Assembly (NCBI GenBank): GCA_039720395.1
Contig: CM077820.1
Span: 52,476,631 to 52,540,630, forward strand
Reading direction: 5' to 3'
Source of the DNA: Liquidambar formosana
Taxonomy: Eukaryota > Streptophyta > Magnoliopsida > Saxifragales > Altingiaceae
Length of the DNA stretch: 64,000 bases
In this document: positions 54,570 to 64,000 of the stretch, piece by piece
How the letters are laid out: the number at the start of each line of letters is the position of its first letter
Position numbering within the stretch: position 1 is the first letter of the stretch
Notes under the pieces: model-generated
Seen by the model: the letters and a program-made list of their open reading frames with translations, nothing else
Databases searched by the model: none
Told to the model about the DNA's origin: nothing
Made by a program: the position numbers and the translations under genes

Positions 54570-55675
54570 GTAAAATGCTAATTTCTATTTACTAATTACT
54601 ACTAAGGAAGAGATCTTAAAGTCACAAATTCTAACAAGTCTAAGATGTGTATTATATCTATGTAGCTTGGATGGAAGGCCAAGAGCAACTTTTAGTGGCT
54701 CATGACCTCAGGATCTTGCATGTTTACTGTTGGGCTACTCAAATGTTGTAATCACACTGTTCTTTTTTTGTTGACTGTTGGAAAATGTTCCATCTTTTAC
54801 GAGCAACAAACAAAATAAATAAATAAATAAATAACGACAGTCAGCATATTTGGTGAGCTTCCACAGTCCCCGTATTGGATGGTTAGAATTGCTGATTGGA
54901 TCGTTTCTTCATTAAGCTTCTCTTGATTTATGAGTGTCATGTCCCTGTAGAAATTTATGTTAAACTTGGCATCTCATTAGATTAGCTAATTTCTGGACCA
55001 TGTGAGTGGAATTTGAACTTGTTTTTTACTGGAAATCTCTTAGCATGCACACAGGCAGGCGGGATGGGGGGTGATTGCATAGAAAGAAACAATTTTAGGG
55101 AATTTTCTGGTGGGGTTGAGCCAGAGACCAAGGTTACCTGGAACATGGATCAATATGGTACTTGGAATGGGAATGAGTACATGGTACGCTGCTTAAGTTG
55201 GAATGTCTTACAAATGTACAATTGGGGTAGGCTTATTTTTATTTTTAATGAAGTATCAAATGAAAGACTGTTTAATAAGAAGTTTGGAGTGTGATGAGGT
55301 GGCTAAAAATGCACTAGAGGTTTTTCTTTTCATTTAATAAAAGGTGCTACATGAAACATTATTATAATTTTTATCTCTCTGATATTGCCTTATTGAAAGG
55401 AACTTAAGTGAAGAAATGAGAACAAATTGTCGGCGTCACCAAATATATTGTTTTGGAATGAAATTGTAACATGTTTCGGATCACGAGATCCAGAATGTCG
55501 TTCTCTGGTGTAATAGCAATTGTGGTTACACTGAGCCAGACATTTTAAAGTTGTTCATAGACTTGGTCATGTCTCATGATTTAAGGTGCTTGCAGTAGAT
55601 TATTGCACATCTTCTTTCCTGTTGTCCTCTACATGTTTGTTGATGACCCAGACTTAATCACTTCATTTTGTGCAG

Positions 55676-55979
55676 CATGTTTGTCCTACTTAAAGGACGC
55701 ACTGTTAAAGAGGCTTTCCAAATTGGGCATCAGATTGCTTCTGAAATAACTGCAATGAATCCAAATCCAGTAACATTGAAAATGGAGAAGGTCTATCATC
55801 CGTGCTTCCTTCTTACTAATAAGCGCTATGTTGGTTGCAGTTATGAGAACCCTGACCAAATTGAACCTGTCTTTGAAGCAAAAGGAATTGAGACAGTATA
55901 CAGAGATACATGTGGGGCTGTTTCCAAGACTATGGAGCAGTCTTTAAGACTTTTTTTTGAACACCAGGACGTTTTTAAG
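55676..55979 (+). pseudogene. REV3: REV3-like exon, thumb region
   Basis: LLKGRTVKEAFQIGHQIASE and PVTLKMEKVYHPCFLLTNKR, KRYVGCSYE. Open, with AG and GT borders; no lesion. Confidence 0.85.
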
Positions 55980-56053
55980 GTAGAGCATGCACTTTTTACT
56001 TAATTATGTATTTTTTTAAATTCTAATATTCTGATTTCACTTGGTAACTACTG

Positions 56054-56057
<4 letters not shown>

Positions 56058-56085
<28 letters not shown>

Positions 56086-56088
56086 GAT
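56058..56088. repeat. TA microsatellite in REV3 intron
   Basis: About 15 AT units, between exons. Confidence 0.9.
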
Positions 56089-56917
56089 ATATGGTTGATA
56101 AATGAAGGTTTGTGAGTAGCCACAGAATTATGGCTTTATGTATTGGTCTTAGCCATAGTATTGTTCAGCCTTGACACAACCAGGCATTGGCTGATTTGCT
56201 TTGATGCATAGTAGTAATCTATAAATAATTTGGAAAACTTATCTAAGAATAAAAATTGTTAAATGCACACCGAAATATTGAAATAGATGGAATGTACAGT
56301 TTACCGCTTGAAGTATGATCAATATGTTCATATGTTATTTTGTGCTGCCTTATTGTGATTTTGTGTAAATTTTAGAAAAAATCTATTATTGTATTAAAAT
56401 TTTGCATGAATAACATAAATATCGAACGTTGTCTCCCCCTTCACTTTTGAAAGTTTTTCGGCCTGTGTTATTTCAAGAAATAAGAGGTCCAGAGAGAATC
56501 ATTTGAAAAGAAGAAAAAAAAAAACTCATTTATGTTCTTTTTAAATTCTTAATTATGTATATATAAAAAAATTCTTTACTGTTGGTGGGTACAAATTATT
56601 TAAGGTATTATTGGAGTCCTATATCACATGGATGCCTTAAGATGTGTGAACTATCCGCGTTTTACATATCTATTGTCAGACATTAGTCCTTTTGAATCTT
56701 TTTCTGAGAAATTCCACTCTGCAATAGGTAAAAAAATGTGTTGATAAGTACAATATGTTAAAATAGCATTAGTGATGGATTCGATTTTCATTCAACAGGG
56801 TCCTTGGTCTTCAACTCCCTTAGTCACTATAAATGCCCCCATCATTTGCCCTTAAAGACTGGTTTTTGGATTTTATTCTCTAAATCTTCAGCTAATCTTT
56901 TCCATTTTTATATTTAG

Positions 56918-57535
56918 GTTAAAGCCTACTTGCAGCGTCAATGGACACGGATTCTATCAGGAAGGGTGTCTCTTCAGGATTTTCTTTTTGCAAAGGAGGT
57001 CCGCTTAGGTACCTACAGTACAAGGGCTTCTTCATCACTTCCACCTGCAGCAATTGTGGCAACTAAGGCCATGAGGGCTGATCCAAGGGCAGAACCACGT
57101 TATGCAGAGCGTATACCTTATGTTGTTATCCATGGGGAGCCTGGGGCTCGCCTGTTTGATGTGGTTGTGGATCCACTGGATCTTTTAGCGATTGATTGTC
57201 CCTTTAGATTAAATGATTTATATTACATCAACAAACAGATAATCCCAGCTTTGCAGCGGGTATTTGGACTTGTTGGATCCAACTTGAACCAGTGGTTTTT
57301 GGAGATGCCCCGCACTGTTAGGGAAGCTTTTGGCAAACGCCATTATCAGGCTCCAAATCCACACCGAACCAGAATTGGTTATTGCTATCTCTCAAAACAT
57401 TGCATACTGTGTGGTGAGTTGGTCCAAGCATCAGCTCATCTCTGCAATACGTGTTCCAAGAAGGGACCTGCAGTTGTAACAACTGTTATTGGAAGAACTT
57501 CAAAATTGGAGAGAGATATGCAACACCTCGCTGCC
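56918..57535 (+). pseudogene. REV3: REV3-like exon, C-terminal region with first Cys cluster
   Basis: 206 codons, open. RQWTRILSGRVSLQDFLFAK, then PYVVIHGEPGARLFDVVVDP and CILCGELVQASAHLCNTC, the first zinc-binding cluster. Splice borders intact. Confidence 0.9.
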
Positions 57536-57910
57536 GTAAGTATTATAATAAGTTTTTATCAGTTACAGCGGATTTCTCGGATTCAACCGTAACTGTTGTT
57601 TGTATTGGTGATTGCTCAATTTAGTTTGCATTAATTTTGGAGTGTGGTGTTATTATGATCACTCCATTGTGTATTGCGTATAATGAATGGTCTATGTTGA
57701 TGCCAGGGTTTTTTACTTCTTTTACCTGCCGACATATTTTCATGCAATAAATCTTTCTGAACTTTTAAAGGAGTCTCAAAATGTGTGAGGCTTCTCATTA
57801 AGCACACTTATCGTGTGTTATTCTGTGTGTTTTCATTGATACTCTTTAAAATTCTCAAATTATTTGTCAGAATTCTTGATTTTGGTTGAAAAGTTCTGGG
57901 GATGATTACC

Positions 57911-57952
<42 letters not shown>
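57911..57952. repeat. CT microsatellite in last REV3 intron
   Basis: About 20 TC units. Confidence 0.9.
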
Positions 57953-57956
<4 letters not shown>

Positions 57957-58046
57957 GCACGTGTGCAGATGGATTTTGTTACTTAGCTTGCCCACACATT
58001 GATATGTTAATGTGGTGAAGTTGAATGGGTGGTGTTTCTCTTGCAG

Positions 58047-58220
58047 ATATGTCGGCATTGTGGTGGTGGAGATTGGCTTGTAGATAGTGGTGTGAAGTGC
58101 ACTTCATTGGCGTGCTCAGTGTTCTACGAGAGACAGAAAGTTCAGAAAGAACTGCAGGGTCTTTCTGCTGTTGCTACAGAGGCAGGTTTCTATCCAAGGT
58201 GTATGGATGAATGGTTTTGA
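58047..58220 (+). pseudogene. REV3: REV3-like last exon with second Cys cluster
   Basis: CRHCGGGDWLVDSGVKCTSL and ACSVFYERQK match the cluster that in DNA polymerases of this family holds an iron-sulfur centre and contacts accessory subunits. It ends DEWF and TGA at 58218-58220. Confidence 0.9.
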
Positions 58221-58879
58221 ATGTCATGTTACTTCTACTCGTCTCACTTGAACATGGATACAAGGAAACAGGTCTGCGCTTCCACCATCTAGTCAATGTA
58301 TATGTGTTTATATACATATATGGATTCCCTTTTTTTCTTTTTTTTTTCTTTTTTTCTTTTTTTGAATCTGGTTATTTCTCTGTTGTTTATGCGTAGGGGT
58401 TGGCAGTGTCATATATAGTTGTAATTTGGATAACTATATATATAGTTGTAATTTTTTTTTTTTTTTTGATGAAGTAATTATGTATTATTTGTAATTTATG
58501 TGTTTAGTTATAAGTTTTCTTGTAATTTATAGTGTAAATTATCATTTAATTGATGGGAAGTACTATTGGTGCTTCGCCATGAACTTCCCGCACTCCCGCA
58601 CAGTGAGAGATGAGGGAGGAGAGTGGGGGAAGCTTATGGATTAGTGCCAATATCATTTTCCTAATTACCAATTTCTAGATCCCTGTTGCTAGTCTCAAAA
58701 CTACTGCCATGGTAGCGGCAGTGACTTCTGAAAACATTATGAATCAATTAAGAATTTCCCTGAAATTCAATGGCACCCACACCAAAAAAAAAAAAAAGGC
58801 GCACCATCTTGAAGTGGTAATAGATCAGATTTTAACCAAAACTGATTTGTGGTAACCAATAACTTGATCACATTTTGTA
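58221..58879. other. 3' flank of REV3, no gene
   Basis: T-rich runs at 58330-58365 and 58450-58470. No frame of interest. Confidence 0.4.
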
Positions 58880-59606
58880 ATAACTGCTAGGGGTGCAACT
58901 CGGTCCGGGACGGTCCGGGACAGGGGTATATCCGTCCCGTCCCGAAGTAATTCGGGACTTGAAAATCAATACCGGAACCGAACCGAATTTATTATTGTCC
59001 CATCCCGTCCCGTCCCGAAAAATACCGGGACGGAACGGTCCGGTTCTCGGTATTTATCAGTTTGTTTTCCCTGAATTAAAAATTAAAAATAACTACTTCC
59101 AATTAAAAATTGTTAACCTGATTAGCCACAAAATGAGTTAAATATACCTGCTTTTCCACAAAATAGGCTACATAAAATCATAAATACATAATCATTAATT
59201 ATAATTCATTCATTCATTCATAGTGGTGAACTAGTGATAGCACAATAAACTAATAAGTCCACTTGTCCATTAGCATTATTTTACAACCAAACATAATTAT
59301 ACATTTATACTTAAGAAAGTCATAATTCAAAACCAAAATATTAGTAATATATAATTATATATTATATATTATATATATAAATATATATATATAATATTAT
59401 ATTTAATCGGTACTCGGTCCGGGAATTCGGTACGGGACGGTACTGAACACCCCTAAACCGAGTCCCGTCCCGAAAAAATTCGGTTTTTAAAAATTTGTCC
59501 CGAGTCCCGTCCCGGACACTGTTTGTCCCGTCCCGTCCCGGACCGAATTGCTCGGAACGGTCCGGTCCCCGGAATTCCCGAACCAAGTTGCACCCCTAAT
59601 AACTGC
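58880..59606. mobile_element. hAT-type MITE with 8-bp TSD (element 58888-59598)
   Basis: Terminal inverted repeats TAGGGGTGCAACT(C/T)GG and the TSD ATAACTGC (58880-58887 and 59599-59606, perfect) define a 711-bp element. Subterminal regions are packed with GGGACGG/CCGTCCC motifs. No transposase; an AT-rich core with TA repeats is at 59345-59405. The 8-bp TSD and the termini fit hAT. Confidence 0.9.
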
Positions 59607-61140
59607 ATTTAATGTGATTATTTACCAAAAAAATGCGATCAATTACCACTCGAGTAGGGTACCATAGAAGCATCCAGGATTTTGTGAACCCAATTGAAAG
59701 GTTGGAATCATATTTTGATTTTTGGAAAAGGAGGAGAAAAAGAAGTAAAAGCAGAGTACGAGCAGGCATAACTTTTCTTCTTACTGCACCTTTTCTCCCT
59801 CGGATTTGGATAGAACAAAGCTCAATCTATCTTTGCTTTTCTATCCGTTTCTTTGGGAGATGGAAGATAATGCAAAAGGATTTGGATCAGTTAGTTAAAA
59901 TCCAAGAGGATCTGGAATTTTTAAATTGAGGTCCAAACGGATCTCAAAAATGTATTGAACCCAACCTATAACCATTTTCCAAATTGATTATCGTCGGAAT
60001 AATTTGTCTAAATTTGCTTGCATAATCAAGGTGGTGGTTTGAGTGAGAAGCAGCCGTAACAAAAAATAGCTCACGCAACCACTGCCATAATTGCTTAGCA
60101 TAATCGCGACAAAAAAAATAAATCTACTCCTCATGTGAAGAGATATCAGAGTCTACAACAAAAAAGATACATATCTCTAGATCGAAGGTTATACCTTAGT
60201 TAGTAGTTTACCAAAAAAAATTTAAGGAAAAGAAAGTTTTTGAATTTAATAACCTATGAAATTAGTCCTCTTACATATCATTCCTTGATTCAAAAGGAAG
60301 AATAACATATTTCACAACTCCCTTGGCAGCGATGAAGTGGCTAGGCTCTTTAATGAGATACGCACTAACTTAGTGCCAAACTAATGAAACTATGTTATAT
60401 ATAAAGGCTATAAAGATGTGAAAGCCAACATTCAGAATTACTACGACAATGAATACAATACTTGGATGGCTCAATTTTCAAGTCATTCATAACCATTTCA
60501 GTACCCGTGAACCATCATCGCTTTCATTGGCATTGTTCTAGTGGTCATAATATCTGGGCTTTTGATTTACTACACAATCTGCTCTCGTCCTGGTGATTGT
60601 GTTAGGCTTTGCAATCATCTGAAAAGAGCTGCACTATAAAAGAGTAAGAGTCAAGCAATTGAGTATCTGTTTGTTTTCTCATTGCGAAAGAACTGCGATA
60701 AATGTAACTCTCTCATTTTGAGTTTATGTGTCTAAAATAAGTGTGGCTGTGTATTTTTCTCGTGCATAAATGTTGGTGTTGTGTGAGAATTTATCAAGCA
60801 ACTGAGTAGAGGTTTTAATTTATCTAAAGAATGTTGTGATGCAATAATATGTCGGGACCTTGTATAATATTGGACAACCAAAGTGTTAGAAGGGGTATAT
60901 ATGTAAGGTTTAGCATCTCTAGATTTTTGAAGTGTGACGGGTAAATCTTATATGCTAAAATCTTCCCCTCCCCATCTTACCCAAAACACATACCAATTGA
61001 AGAAAGCCTAATTGTAAAAAAATTGCAAAGATAGCGTGACCAAAATTTCTTATTAGGCCGCACGTCGAAGCAACTTGACAGATCCGATCTGATAACCCGA
61101 TAGCAACCTTTGTTTTGCCTTCGAAGACCTGGGCCTGCTG
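59607..61140. other. Intergenic region before the second TNL
   Basis: The frame 59633-59929 (98 aa) resembles nothing I know. A TATATATAAAGG-like site lies near 60400 without a following gene. Otherwise empty. Confidence 0.4.
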
Positions 61141-61356
61141 CGACTGGGCTGAATGACCTTCCTTGATTACCCGACAGTTCCCCTCCATTTCCCATCTATT
61201 TATTTATTTATTTATTTATTTTGGAGTAATAGAGAAATAACTTCAAGGGGAATACGATGAGTAATAACGACAAGGGGAATACGATGAGTAATAACGACAA
61301 GGGGAATACGATGAATGACCTTCCTTGATTACCCGACAGTTCCCCTCCATGATAAT
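61141..61356. repeat. Duplicated and tandem repeats upstream of the intact TNL
   Basis: The block GAATGACCTTCCTTGATTAC plus CCGACAGTTCCCCTCCAT occurs at ~61149-61187 and again at ~61312-61350. Between them are TTTATTTA repeats (61195-61222) and three copies of AGGGGAATACGATGAGTAAT-type units of 27 bp (61236-61315). The string GGGGAATACGATGA also occurs inside the TNL start (61434-61449). Confidence 0.85.
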
Positions 61357-61423
61357 GAGTAATAACGTTATTTATTTCTTTACTAGGAGCATTATTTTGC
61401 TGGTCAAGACCCATATCGTGGAA

Positions 61424-63418
61424 ATGGATTTCGAGGGGAATACGATGAAACAGAAACGAAACCCACTTCCCTGCACTGCTGCAAACTCTTCATCCGCCGC
61501 AGGAGGGGAATATGAAGTCTTCTTGAGTTTCAGAGCCGTAGACACTCGTAAAACCTTCGCCGATTTCCTCTACAACGATCTTCTCGATGCGGGGATTCGC
61601 ACCTTTAGGGACGATAATGAGCTTCGCACAGGAGAGAAGATCGGCCCGGATCTTCTCAAAGTAATCGAGGAATCGAAAATCTCCATCCCAATCTTTTCCA
61701 AAAACTATGCTTCTAGTAAATGGTGCCTACTTGAGCTCTCCCAGATGGTGGAGTGCCGTAGAACTATGGGACAAAAGATTTTGCCCATTTTCTATGACGT
61801 CGAGCCGTCCGATGTGGGATGTCAAACGGGGAGTTACAAGAACGCCTTTCTCCAACACGAGAAGCGTTTCGATGAAAAGACTGTGCAGGGATGGAAGAAG
61901 GCTATGAGCGGGGTTGGAGAATTGAAGGGATGGGTATTGGAGAAAGAAACTAGTGGGTATGTCATTCACTCCTGCTCCTTGCTAACCCCTGTTTTTACAG
62001 TATGATCCAGTATTAAGTAAAAAAAAAAAAAAAATGTTTGTTAATTTTATATTTGTAATAGAGAATTAGTAATATTCCAGACACTTGTTTTGCTGTTATT
62101 CCTATTTCTGTGCGTTTGAGACTCGTAATTTTTGGAATAGATTTCTTTAAATTTTTGTGCTTAAGAATTTATTAGAATAATAATGTTGTGTTTTGCAAAT
62201 AATAAGTGATATTCTAATTGCATACTTTAAGCGAGAATAGTAATGTTTTTTTTTTTTCTAGGCATTAATTATTTTTTGTGTTATTCCGTTTGATATTGGA
62301 TTATATTTGGCAGGCTTCAAGCCGAAATGGTAAAGATGGTCGTTTCTAATGTTTTGTTAGAGTTAAAGAAGAATTGCATGGTTGTAAATGACAACTTGGT
62401 TGGAATTGATCATCATGTAGAAAATATGAGGCGATTATTAAATGTTGACTCCGATGATGTATCTATTGTTGGAATCCATGGCATGGGAGGTATTGGCAAG
62501 ACAACTATTGCTAAGGTCATCTATAACCAACTCTTAGAGCGCTTCGAATGTTGTTGCTTCCTCATAGATGTTCGAGAAACATCACTACAAAATAATGGTC
62601 TTGTTGATTTGCAAAATCAATTTATCTCCAAGCTCCGAAGAGGGAAATTCTCCAACACCAACATTTTTGATGTTGACGAGGGAATCACCACCATCAAAGA
62701 CATAGTTTGCAGAAAAAAAGTTCTTATTATTCTTGACGATGTGGATCAAAAGTCTCAATTTGACAAGCTTGCTGGAAAGCGTGATTGGTTTGGTTCAGGA
62801 AGTCGAATAATAGTTACGACAAGAAACAAAGAGGTTCTAGATCAGCTTGAAGTGGATAAGACCTATGAACCCCCCCTGATGGAGCCTGGTCTTTCTCTTG
62901 AACTATTTAGTAGGCATGCCTTTAGTATGGACTTTCCCCCAAAAGACTATGATATTCTCTCTAACAAAATTGTATCCACAGCTGCAGGGCTTCCTTTGGC
63001 TCTTGAATTTTTTGGGTCACTTTTATTGGGTAAAGTGAAAGATGAATGGGAAGCATTATTGGCAAAATTGAAAGAAATACCAAACAACAAAGTCCTAAAC
63101 AAGTTGATGATCAGTTATGAAGCACTAGAGCATGAGGAAAAGCAAATATTTCTTGATATTGCATGTCTCTTCATTGGAAGGGATAAAAAATATCCTTGGT
63201 ACATGTGGGATGCTTGTAAATTTTACCCAGGAAATGGAATTAATGTTCTTGTTCTTAGGTCTTTGGTCAAAATTCAAGATGATGGTAAGTTTTGGATGCA
63301 TGATCAGCTTAGAGACCTTGGTAGGGAAATCGTCCGTAGGGAAAATTGCAACGATCCATGGGAGCGTAGTAGGTTGTGGCTTCCTGAGGAAGCCTTGGAC
63401 ATACTGGAGAGACGGATG
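61424..63418 (+). CDS. TIR-NBS-LRR resistance protein, intact as far as the window shows (3' end beyond 64000)
   Basis: Exon 1 61424-61956 (ATG chosen because MDFEGN aligns with MDCEGN of the paralogue) encodes a TIR domain: EYEVFLSFRAVDTRKTFADF, conserved Glu in SKWCLLELSQM, FYDVEPSDV. Intron GT at 61957, AG at 62312-62313. Exon 2 62314-63418 encodes NB-ARC with P-loop GIHGMGGIGKTT, kinase 2 VLIILDDVD, RNBS-B RIIVTTRNKEVL, GLPLALE, IFLDIACLF and MHD (FWMHDQLRDLG). It ends at a GT donor after ERRM. LRR exons should lie beyond the window. These proteins sense pathogen effectors in the cytoplasm or nucleus and trigger cell death through TIR NADase activity. No lesion was seen. Confidence 0.92.
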
Positions 63419-64000
63419 GTAATATCAAACTGCATTATGAATTTTTATCCTCATTATTTAACATTTTTCTTATTTTCTAATTCATGTAATCTAATATATA
63501 TATATATATATACATAAAAACAATGTTCAAAGCTACCACTTGGCGCATTTTTAAAATGCCATGTCATGTTGACACTTAAGTTTTGACTTTCAATTCCTTA
63601 TTGAACATGCTTACCCATTTATAAAAATGCCTTTTCATTTAGAGTAATTTCTTTTTCATAACTCTTCATCTTTTTATTTAGTTTTCTATTTGAAACAAAT
63701 CACTCCCTCTTTACAGAAAAAAACCAAAATGGTGAAGAGAAATTAGAATCTCTCAATCTTCAATATCCTTATTCCAAGTGAGTCTCTTCTTCTTCTCCCC
63801 CCCCCCCCCCCTTCCTATTATTTTATACATTAATTTGATCTATCATATATTGTAATGTTTTTTGCCTTAGATATACTAATGTCATATGAAATTTTTTTTT
63901 TCTTGGTTACTATCTTTTGCGATTCCATACTTTGATGAATTAAAAATAAAAAAAGTTATAAGTTTTCATATTTTAAAAATATGGATGCATGATGTACTTA
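63419..64000 (+). other. Intron of the second TNL, to window end
   Basis: It starts GTAATATC. It has a TA run (63494-63512) and a run of 15 C (63797-63811), and is otherwise AT-rich. No LRR exon is reached before 64000. Confidence 0.6.

Larger units (their letters stand above)
44504..58220 (+). pseudogene. REV3: REV3-like DNA polymerase zeta catalytic subunit, 5'-truncated and mutated
   Basis: Twelve exons or exon pieces in REV3 order can be read: 44504-45029, ~46706-46942, 47033-47086, 47164-47513, 48301-48440, 49326-49916, 51630-51776, 53703-53810, 54365-54569, 55676-55979, 56918-57535, 58047-58220. The family carries out translesion synthesis in the nucleus with REV7. Lesions: lost splice donor by a 65-bp duplication (48441), TGA at 49711, two compensating indels near 49893-49906, TAG at 51774, missing exons for polymerase motif A, and a one-base loss in the YGDTDS motif (~54547). 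The N-terminal half is missing; TNL sequence lies directly upstream. It ends with the two Cys-rich clusters of REV3. The exons are otherwise well conserved, so the decay is fairly recent. Confidence 0.9.

Noticed and set aside
59633..59929. 98-residue plus-strand gene
   Set aside because: No recognisable domain, no promoter or splice context, AT-rich intergenic surroundings.

Overview
This is nuclear DNA from an AT-rich flowering plant, most likely a eudicot. The evidence is: GT..AG introns in several genes, TIR-NBS-LRR (TNL) resistance genes, a plant-type REV3 homologue, plant Ty3/Gypsy elements of the Tat type, and CACTA, hAT and Mutator-like fragments. I cannot name the species. No tRNA or rRNA gene, CRISPR array or organellar segment was seen.

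Layout. 1-35743 is a nest of Ty3/Gypsy (Tat-type) elements. Two LTR families alternate. Family A starts TGTCACACCCC and ends GGTCCACA or GGTTCACA. Family B starts TGTAGACACCCC and ends GCGCTCACA. Target-site duplications (TSDs) let the order of events be read: a 20,255-bp full-length element (9282-29536, TSD GGAGT) sits inside a solo A LTR (8410-31352, TSD GTGGC), which sits inside an older remnant. Next to them a chimeric A/B/A solo LTR (32430-35203, TSD CACGT) sits inside a B-type LTR. 36385-40003 holds a CACTA end, an LTR-like stretch and a long-TIR element. 40246-44500 is a broken TNL gene with a Mutator-like element in its coding exon. 44504-58220 is a 5'-truncated, mutated REV3 (DNA polymerase zeta catalytic subunit) with a probable Pack-MULE where the exons of an essential polymerase motif should be. 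A hAT MITE follows at 58888-59598. 61424 to the window end is a second, apparently intact TNL gene in the same orientation.

The full-length element encodes gag, protease, RT, two RNase H domains and integrase on the minus strand. One in-frame TAG breaks the protease. On the opposite strand, between pol and the 3' LTR, it carries two plant-style genes: an intact seven-exon plant mobile domain (PMD) gene (580 aa after splicing) and a 428-aa intronless gene resembling DUF7745/PMD-related proteins. Five copies of an ~80-nt GC-rich palindrome lie upstream of the TATA-like sites of the A-family LTRs and of both antisense genes. This suggests that sense and antisense units share a promoter module.

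Two further recurring structures stand out. One is a stem-loop near the 3' end of both LTR families whose paired arms change in step between copies. The other is a CTACGT/ACGTAG hairpin found in LTRs and in post-pol regions. Together with the antisense PMD unit, these are the most unusual content of the window.
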